Assembly: GCA_947650285.1 (NCBI GenBank)
Contig: CANTFL010001457.1
Coordinates: forward strand, 1 to 64,000
Direction: 5' to 3'
Source of the DNA: Hyaloperonospora brassicae
Taxonomy: Eukaryota > Oomycota > Peronosporomycetes > Peronosporales > Peronosporaceae
Length of the DNA: 64,000 nucleotides
The position numbers were made by a program, and so were the translations under genes. Shown piece by piece: positions 56,534 through 64,000 of the stretch. The stretch's first letter is position 1, and every line of letters starts with the position of its first letter. The notes under the pieces are model-generated. The model was not told where the DNA came from. It was given only the letters and a program-made list of their open reading frames with translations, and did not search any database.

Positions 56534-59139
56534 CGCCCCCTCAATTCGAACTCGCACGGATCCCGAGAGCCGCCGTCAAGTCCTTGTGGCGTGGTCCGTG
56601 AAGTTCCTTCGTCATGATGTCTGCCAACATCACTGTCGTCTCGCAGTATTCCAGCTTCACTTCACCGCGCTTGACCTCATCACGGATGTGGTGGTACTTG
56701 ATGTCGATGTGCTTGGCGCGGCCGTGGTTGACTGGGTTCTTCGTCATCTTGATGCACGATTGGTTGTCTTCACGGATCATGAGGTCGGGTCCTTCCTCGT
56801 TAGCAGCCGCCATGATCTCGCATAGCAAGCGATGAATCTACTTTCCCTCTTGGATCGCCAGACTCAGCGCGATGTACTCCGCTTCACTTGTCGACAGCGA
56901 CACGCTTGGCTGTTTCTTGCTGCCCCAACTCACTGGCGCACCCATCAGCATGACGACGTAGCCGGACGTCGACTTGCGATCAGCAACGTCACCGGCCCAG
57001 TCTGCATCCGAGTAGCCACGAAAGTCGATCTTCGCACTTGGTTTGTAGCAGACTCCATGCGTCTTGGTGCCTTGTAGGTAGCGAAAGATGCGCTTGACCG
57101 CAACCCAGTGCTCTTCTTGAGGGTTCTCCATGAAGCGCGACACAAAGCTCACAGCATAGGCGATGTCCGGTCGCGTTGCGGTCGTCAGATGCATCAAAGC
57201 ACCAACTGCTTCACAGAACGGAACATCGATCTTGCTTGCAGAGTTGCTCAGCAACAGTCGAGAGCTGACGTCCACAGGACTTGCCACAGCCTTGCACTCA
57301 TCCATTCCAAAGCGCTTGAGAATATCGTCGACATAACGGCGCTGACACATCGTCACGCTGCCATCTTTACCATCCAATAGCTCGATACCAAGCACAAATG
57401 CACACTTGCCGCTGTCCGTCATCTCGAAGCGTGTCTTGAGGTCGTTCTTGGTGCGCGCAATCAGCTCGAGCGAGCTTCCAGTCACCAAGACATCGTCCAC
57501 GTAGACCAGCACAAAAAGACAATGGCCTTCCGAAGTCATGATGTAGAGACACGGATCGAATCCTGACGCTTGAAAACCAATCGAGCGTATGAACTCGTCG
57601 AAGGTCTCGTTCCAAACACGCGAGGCTTGCTTGAGACCGTAGATCGCCTTGATCAACTCGAGACAGTCGAAATCACCGTCCATCTTGACACCTTCGGGGA
57701 CGGCGCAGAACACCTTCTCCTTCATCACTCCATACAGGAACGCAGTCACCACATCAAGCTGGTCGAGGGGCCATCCGAAGTGCTTCGCAATGGCGATGAC
57801 CATTCGCAGCGTCACATACTTGACCACGGGCGAGAATGTCTCCGTATAGTCAATGCCGTACTTTTGACGAAAGCCCTTGGCCACAAGTCGTGCCTTGTAT
57901 TTCTCGATTGACCCATCCGCCTTGCGCTTGATCTTGAAGACCCACTTGGTGCCAATGGCGCTTTGTCCGTTGGGTAACTTGGCCGCACGGAAGACACCGC
58001 GAAGCTTCATTGAATCGAGCTCCGCACCAATTGCCTTGCGCCAGTGTACTTGGTCCGGGCCACCCACTGCTTCTTCAAATGTCGACGGCTCCGACAAATC
58101 CATTGCTGCTTCGACAGCATTTGCACTCGCATGCCAAAACGCGGGGGAAGTCGGTGTGTCATGTTGCTCTTCCGACTTCCTTTCTTCATCTCCATTGGCT
58201 CGACGTGATGAGCGGTCATCTGGCGCGCTTGATTCTTTCAATCCGGGTCGTTGGCGCACTGCTCGGGGCATACTTGCATCTTCATCCTCGTGAGTGGGTT
58301 GGGCCTTGCGCTTTCCCGTTTGTTTGAAGTATCTGGGACGCGGGTATTCATCATCCAGCTCGATCGATTCGAAGTCCAGGCCATCAACGTCGTCATCGGC
58401 GATCAGCATCGAAAGGCCAAAGGCCGACTCATCGAAGTTGACATCGCGACTGATCATCACCTGCCCCGCCTCGATGTCGTAAACTCGATACGCCTTGGAC
58501 ACTTCTTCGTAGCCCAAAAACAATCAAGCACGCGCCTTGGGATCCCACTTGAGTCGTTTCTCTTTCGGGGTCAAGATGTAGGCTTGGCACCCGAAAACAC
58601 GCATGTGCTTGACACTTGGCTTGAAATTGTAGACAATCTCAAACGGTGTTTTGTGCGAGATCTTGGGTGATGGCAGACGGTTCTTCACATAGACAGCCGT
58701 CATTGCCGCTTCAGCCCAGAAGCGCTTGTCCATCTTGGCATGATGGAGCATGCTGCGACCGATTGTGACGATGGTCCGAATCGCGCGTTCAGCAGTTCCG
58801 TTGGCTTGATGCGCGTATGGCACCGTGGTTTGCTGCTCGATGCCTTCGCCTTCGTAGAAATCTTGAAGCGAGTTCGTTGCAAATTCGCGCGCTCCATCGT
58901 GTCGCACAAACTTGACCTTCTTGTTGAACTGCGTCTGGACCCTCGTGATGTACTTCTTGATGCACTCTTCACTCTCCGACTTGGCATGAAGACAAAATCC
59001 CTTCATGTCACCCGCTGGCTTCATCCACAATCAGCAGCAGGTACTTGCTGCCACCCAGAGATTTTTCTTCCATGGGCCCGCAGATGTCAAAGTGGAGCAT
59101 CTCGGAGGTGTTGTAGGTACGCTTGTCACGGTTGCTAGG
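56534..59139 (-). pseudogene. pol: Array unit m4 pol
   Basis: 56838-58523 (561 codons) reads RT and RNase H without interruption: TAFLYGVMKEK, YVDDVLVTG, GALMHLTTATRPD, DADWAGD. It stops at TAG 56838-56840 (Trp in m6). The C-terminal piece is 56541-56828. Integrase 58524-59030 ends at the TGA shared with m3 and m5, with one extra base in the DEASG segment near 59010. It lacks the 9-nt loss of the + units. Confidence 0.85.
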
Positions 59140-59423
59140 TGTTGAAACTTGAGCGGGAGGCGAAGAATAAACGGAGCGGAGAGACCGGAGAGAACGAAGC
59201 GGAGAACACTTGCTCACTTGAGGGAGGATTCGAAAGTGATTGATTCATAGGTCTTAGCTCTGCCTACCCTAGACTGCATCCAATCACATGGTGCATCTAA
59301 TCAACCCGATTTACACGCGTCCAATCATCCTACGCGTCTAATCATCTCTGAGGTAATTACCGACGTAAGAACTATCCCGTAAGAACTACGCTTAAGTTCG
59401 GATTGTACCGGTAACCCTCAATA
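59140..59423 (-). repeat. Array LTR m4
   Basis: A 284-bp type-2 LTR starting TATTGAGG on the - strand, with the ctcacttgaggg central form. Confidence 0.88.
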
Positions 59424-62028
59424 CGCCCCCTCAATCCGAACTCGCGCAGATCCCGAGAGCCGCCGTCAAGTCCTTGTGGCGTGGTCCGTGAAGTTCCTTC
59501 GTCATGATGTCTGCCAACATCACTGTCGTCTCGCAGTATTCCAGCTTCACTTCACCGCGCTTGACCTCATCACGGATGTGGTGGTACTTGATGTCGATGT
59601 GCTTGGCGCGGCCGTGGTTGACCGGATTCTTCGTCATCTTGATGCACGATTGGTTGTCTTCACGGATCATGAGGTCGGGTCCTTCCTCGTTAGCGGCCGC
59701 CATGATCTCGCATAGCAAGCGATGAATCTACTTTCCCTCTTGGATCGCCAGACTCAGCGCGATGTACTCCGCTTCACTTGTCGACAGCGACACGCTTGGC
59801 TGTTTCTTGCTGCCCCAACTCACTGGCGCCCCCATCAGCATGACGACGTAGCCGGACGTCGACTTGCGATCAGCAACGTCACCGGCCCAGTCTGCATCCG
59901 AGTAGCCACGAAAGTCGATCTTCGCACTTGGTTTGTAGCAGACTCCATGCGTCTTGGTGCCTTGTAGGTAGCGAAAGATGCGCTTGACTGCAACCCAGTG
60001 CTCTTCTTGAGGGTTCTCCATGAAGCGCGACACAAAGCTCACAGCATAGGCGATGTCCGGTCGCGTTGCGGTCGTCAGACGCATCAAAGCACCAACTGCT
60101 TCACAGAACGGAACATCGATCTTGCTTGCAGAGTTGCTCAGCAACAGTCGAGAGCTGACGTCCACAGGACTTGCCTCAGCCTTGCACTCATCCATTCCAA
60201 AGCGCTTGAGAATATCGTCGACATAACGGCGCTGACACATCGTCACGCGGCCATCTTTACCATCCAATAGCTCGATACCAAGGACAAACGCACACTTGCC
60301 GCTGTCCGTCATCTCGAAGCGTGTCTTGAGGTCGTTCTTGGTGCGCGCAATTAGCTCGAGCGAGCTTCCAGTCACCAAGACATCGTCCACGTAGACCAGC
60401 ACAAAAAGACAATGGCCTTCCGAAGTCATGATGTAGAGACACGGATCGAATCCTGACGCTTGAAAACCAATCGAGCGTATGAACTCGTCGAAGGTCTCGT
60501 TCCAAACACGCGAGGCTTGCTTGAGACCGTAGATCGCCTTGATCAACTCGAGACAGTCGAAATCACCGTCCATCTTGACACCTTCGGGAACGGCGCAGAA
60601 CACCTTCTCCTTCATCACTCCATACAGGAACGCAGTCACCACATCAAGCTGGTCGAGGGGCCATCCGAAGTGCTTCGCAATGGCGATGACCATTCGCAGC
60701 GTCACATACTTGACTACGGGCGAGAATGTCTCCGTGTAGTCAATGCCGTACTTTTGACGAAAGCCCTTGGCCACAAGTCGTGCCTTGTATTTCTCAATTG
60801 ACCCATCCGCCTTGCGCTTGATCTTGAAGACCCACTTGGTGCCAATGGCGCTTTGTCCGTTGGGTAACTTGGCCGCACGGAAGACACCGCGAAGCTTCAT
60901 TGAATCGAGCTCCGCACCAATTGCCTTGCGCCAGTGTACTTGGTCCGGGCCACCCACTGCTTCTTCAAATGTCGACGGCTCCGACAAATCCATTGCTGCT
61001 TCGACAGCATTTGCACTCGCATGCCAAAACGCGGGGGAAGTCGGTGTGTCATGTTGCTCTTCCGACTTCCTTTCTTCATCTGCATTGGCTCGACGTGATG
61101 AGCGGTCATCCGGCGCGCTTGATTCTTTCAATCCGGGTCGTTGGCGCACTGCTCGGGGCATACTTGCATCTTCATCCTCGTGAGTGGGTTGGGCCTTGCG
61201 CTTTCCCGTTTGTTTGAAGTATCTGGGACGCGGGTATTCATCATCCAGCTCGATCGATTCGAAGTCCAGGCCATCAACGTCGTCATCGGCGATCAGCATC
61301 GAAAGGCCAAAGGCCGACTCATCGAAGTTGACATCGCGACTGATCATCACCTGCCCCGCCTCGATGTCGTAAACTCGATACGCCTTGGACACTTCTTCGT
61401 AGCCCAAAAACAATCAAGCACGCGCCTTGGGATCCCACTTGAGTCGTTTCTCCTTCGGGGTCAAGATGTAGGCTTGGCACCCGAAAACACGCATGTGCTT
61501 GACACTTGGCTTGAAATTGTAGACAATCTCAAACGGTGTTTTGTGCGAGATCTTGGGTGATGGCAGACGGTTCTTCACATAGACAGCCGTCATTGCCGCT
61601 TCAGCCCAGAAGCGCTTGTCCATCTTGGCATGATGGAGCATGCTGCGACCGATTGTGACGATGGTCCGAATCGCGCGTTCAGCAGTTCCGTTGGCTTGAT
61701 GCGCGTATGGCACCGTGGTTTGCTGCTCGATGCCTTCGCCTTCGTAGAAATCTTGAAGCGAGTTCGTTGCAAATTCGCGCGCTCCATCGTGTCGCACAAA
61801 CTTGACCTTCTTGTTGAACTGCGTCTGGACCCTCGTGATGTACTTCTTGATGCACTCTTCACTCTCCGACTTGGCATGAAGACAAAATCCCTTCATGCAC
61901 CCGCTGGCTTCATCCACAATCAGCAGCAGGTACTTGCTGCCACCCAGAGATTTTTCTTCCATGGGCCCGCAGATGTCAAAGTGGAGCATCTCGGAGGTGT
62001 TGTAGGTACGCTTGTCACGGTTGCTAGG
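59424..62028 (-). pseudogene. pol: Array unit m5 pol
   Basis: 59728-61413 (561 codons) is nearly identical to m4, with the same TAG after IQEGK and the same TGA at 61414-61416. Integrase 61414-62028 has HFDICGP, RHDGAREF and NGTAERAI intact. A private change is V to E in CKAEASPVD. The integrase frame stays open into the LTR to 62106 but has no ATG there. C-terminal piece 59431-59718. Confidence 0.85.
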
Positions 62029-62312
62029 TGTTGAAACTTGAGCGGGAGGCGAAGAATAAACGGAGCGGAGAGACCGGAGAGAACGAAGCGGAGAACACTT
62101 GCTCACTTGAGGGAGGATTCGAAAGTGATTGATTCATAGGTCTTAACTCTGCCTACCCTAGACTGCATCCAATCACATGGTGCATCTAATCAACCCGATT
62201 TACACGCGTCCAATCATCCTACGCGTCTAATCATCTCTGAGGTAATTACCGACGTAAGAACTATCCCGTAAGAACTACGCTTAAGTTCGGATTGTACCGG
62301 TAACCCTCAATA
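62029..62312 (-). repeat. Array LTR m5
   Basis: A 284-bp type-2 LTR, TATTGAGG start, between units m5 and m6. Confidence 0.88.
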
Positions 62313-64000
62313 CGCCCCCTCAATTCGAACTCGCGCAGATCCCGAGCGCCGCCGTCAAGTCCTTGTGGCGTGGTCCGTGAAGTCCCTTCGTCATGATGTC
62401 TGCCAACATCACTGTCGTCTCGCAGTATTCCAGCTTCACTTCACCGCGCTTGACCTCATCACGGATGTGGTGGTACTTGATGTCGATGTGCTTGGCGCGG
62501 CCGTGGTTGACCGGGTTCTTCGTCATCTTGATGCACGATTGGTTGTCTTCACGGATCATGAGGTCGGGTCCTTCCTCGTTAGCAGCCGCCATGATCTCGC
62601 ATAGCAAGCGATGAATCCACTTTCCCTCTTGGATCGCCAGACTCAGCGCGATGTACTCCGCTTCACTTGTCGACAGCGACACGCTTGGCTGTTTCTTGCT
62701 GCCCCAACTCACTGGCGCCCCCATCAGCATGACGACGTAGCCGGACGTCGACTTGCGATCAGCAACGTCACCGGCCCAGTCTGCATCCGAGTAGCCACGA
62801 AAGTCGATCTTCGCACTTGGTTTGTAGCAGACTCCATGCGTCTTGGTGCCTTGTAGGTAGCGAAAGATGCGCTTGACTGCAACCCAGTGCTCTTCTTGAG
62901 GGTTCTCCATGAAGCGCGACACAAAGCTCACAGCATAGGCGATGTCCGGTCGCGTTGCGGTCGTCAGATGCATCAAAGCACCAACTGCTTCACAGAACGG
63001 AACATCGATCTTGCTTGCAGAGTTGCTCGGCAACAGTCGAGAGCTGACGTCCACAGGACTTGCCACAGCCTTGCACTCATCCATTCCAAAGCGCTTGAGA
63101 ATATCGTCGACATAACGGCGCTGACACATCGTCACGCTGCCATCTTTACCATCCAATAGCTCGATACCAAGGACAAACGCACACTTGCCGCTGTCCGTCA
63201 TCTCGAAGCGTGTCTTGAGGTCGTTCTTGGTGCGCGCAATCAGCTCGAGCGAGCTTCCAGTCACCAAGACATCGTCCACGTAGACCAGCACAAAAAGACA
63301 ATGGCCTTCCGAAGTCATGATGTAGAGACACGGATCGAATCCTGACGCTTGAAAACCAATCGAGCGTATGAACTCGTCGAAGGTCTCGTTCCAAACACGC
63401 GAGGCTTGCTTGAGACCGTAGATCGCCTTGATCAACTCGAGACAGTCGAAATCACCGTCCATCTTGACACCTTCGGGAACGGCGCAGAACACCTTCTCCT
63501 TCATCACTCCATACAGGAACGCAGTCACCACATCAAGCTGGTCGAGGGGCCATCCGAAGTGCTTAGCGATGGCGATGACCATTCGCAGCGTCACATACTT
63601 GACTACGGGCGAGAATGTCTCCGTGTAGTCAATGCCGTACTTTTGACGAAAGCCCTTGGCCACAAGTCGTGCCTTGTATTTCTCAATTGACCCATCCGCC
63701 TTGCGCTTGATCTTGAAGACCCACTTGGTGCCAATGGCGCTTTGTCCGTTGGGTAACTTGGCCGCACGGAAGACACCGCGAAGCTTCATTGAATCGAGCT
63801 CCGCATTAATTGCCTTGCGCCAGTGTACTTGGTCCGGGCCACCCACTGCTTCTTCAAATGTCGACGGCTCCGACAAATCCATTGCTGCTTCGACAGCATT
63901 TGCACTCGCATGCCAAAACGCGGGGGAAGTCGGTGTGTCATGTTGCTCTTCCGACTTCTTTTCTTCATCTGCATTGGCTCGACGTGATGAGCGGTCATCC
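62313..64000 (-). pseudogene. pol: Array unit m6 pol (partial), best-preserved RT/RNase H
   Basis: 62320-63882 (520 codons) is open from before the RT (MDLSEPSTFEEAV) through TAFLYGVMKEK, YVDDVLVTG, DADWAGD, STSEAEYIAL and REDNQSCIKM to the natural stop after ICASSN. The Trp lost in m4 and m5 is present. No duplication, TAG or TAA interrupts it. The frame continues toward integrase beyond 63882 and leaves the window. Whether its integrase carries the TGA cannot be seen, so it is treated as a fragment. Confidence 0.8.

Larger units (their letters stand above)
48771..64000 (-). mobile_element. Tandem LTR/partial-pol array, - strand
   Basis: LTRs at 50396, 53336, 56249, 59140 and 62029 (left ends) give periods of 2940, 2913, 2891 and 2889 bp. 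Units again consist of one LTR and 5'-truncated pol without gag, protease or primer-binding site. Three forms of LTR-pol junction occur (units m1, m2 and m3-m5). The units differ more among themselves and from the + array than the + units do among each other. The array continues past the window. Confidence 0.88.

Overview
The window is a pure retrotransposon landscape from a eukaryotic genome, most likely an oomycete (Phytophthora or a downy mildew). This rests on remembered family resemblance: the Copia gag of the UBN2 type, and a Gypsy integrase tail with a GPY/F module and a divergent chromodomain. No host gene, tRNA, rRNA, CRISPR array or bacterial-type operon was seen. Nearly every base belongs to an LTR retrotransposon, and every copy carries disabling changes.

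Left part (1-15332): one GATC-rich Gypsy family with LTRs of about 1.8 kb (TGTGG...CCACA ends). Gypsy-1 (+) contributes its 3' end and 3' LTR. Gypsy-2 (-) contributes an LTR and a gag with four in-frame stops. Gypsy-3 (+, 6230-15332) has both LTRs and a 4-bp AATA target-site duplication. Its polymerase section is missing and replaced by Asp/Arg-rich degenerate repeats, followed by the integrase tail and a run of hairpins with purine loops. Gypsy-4 (+, 23390-27752) is a near-identical copy of the Gypsy-3 3' half at a constant offset of 12427 bp.

Middle part (15333-23389): a dead Copia of family A (-) abuts a more complete Copia of family B (-, called B1). B1 has both LTRs, a half-tRNA-type primer-binding site, gag, protease, integrase, RT and RNase H, all interrupted.

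Right part (27753-64000): family-B Copia in two tandem arrays. The + array has a starter copy (unit 0) followed by six units of LTR plus 5'-truncated pol, repeating every 3010-3015 bp. After a 100-N assembly gap (48671-48770) a second array runs on the - strand with periods of 2889-2940 bp, so the arrays converge tail to tail. Units in an array share single LTRs and inherited inactivating mutations, and lack gag, protease and primer-binding site. They therefore look amplified by DNA recombination (nested insertion, then unequal LTR-LTR exchange), not by their own transposition.

The observations that look least described are this LTR/partial-pol macrosatellite, the series of GGAGG-loop hairpins after the Gypsy integrase, and the Asp/Arg repeat segment occupying the place of Gypsy RT.
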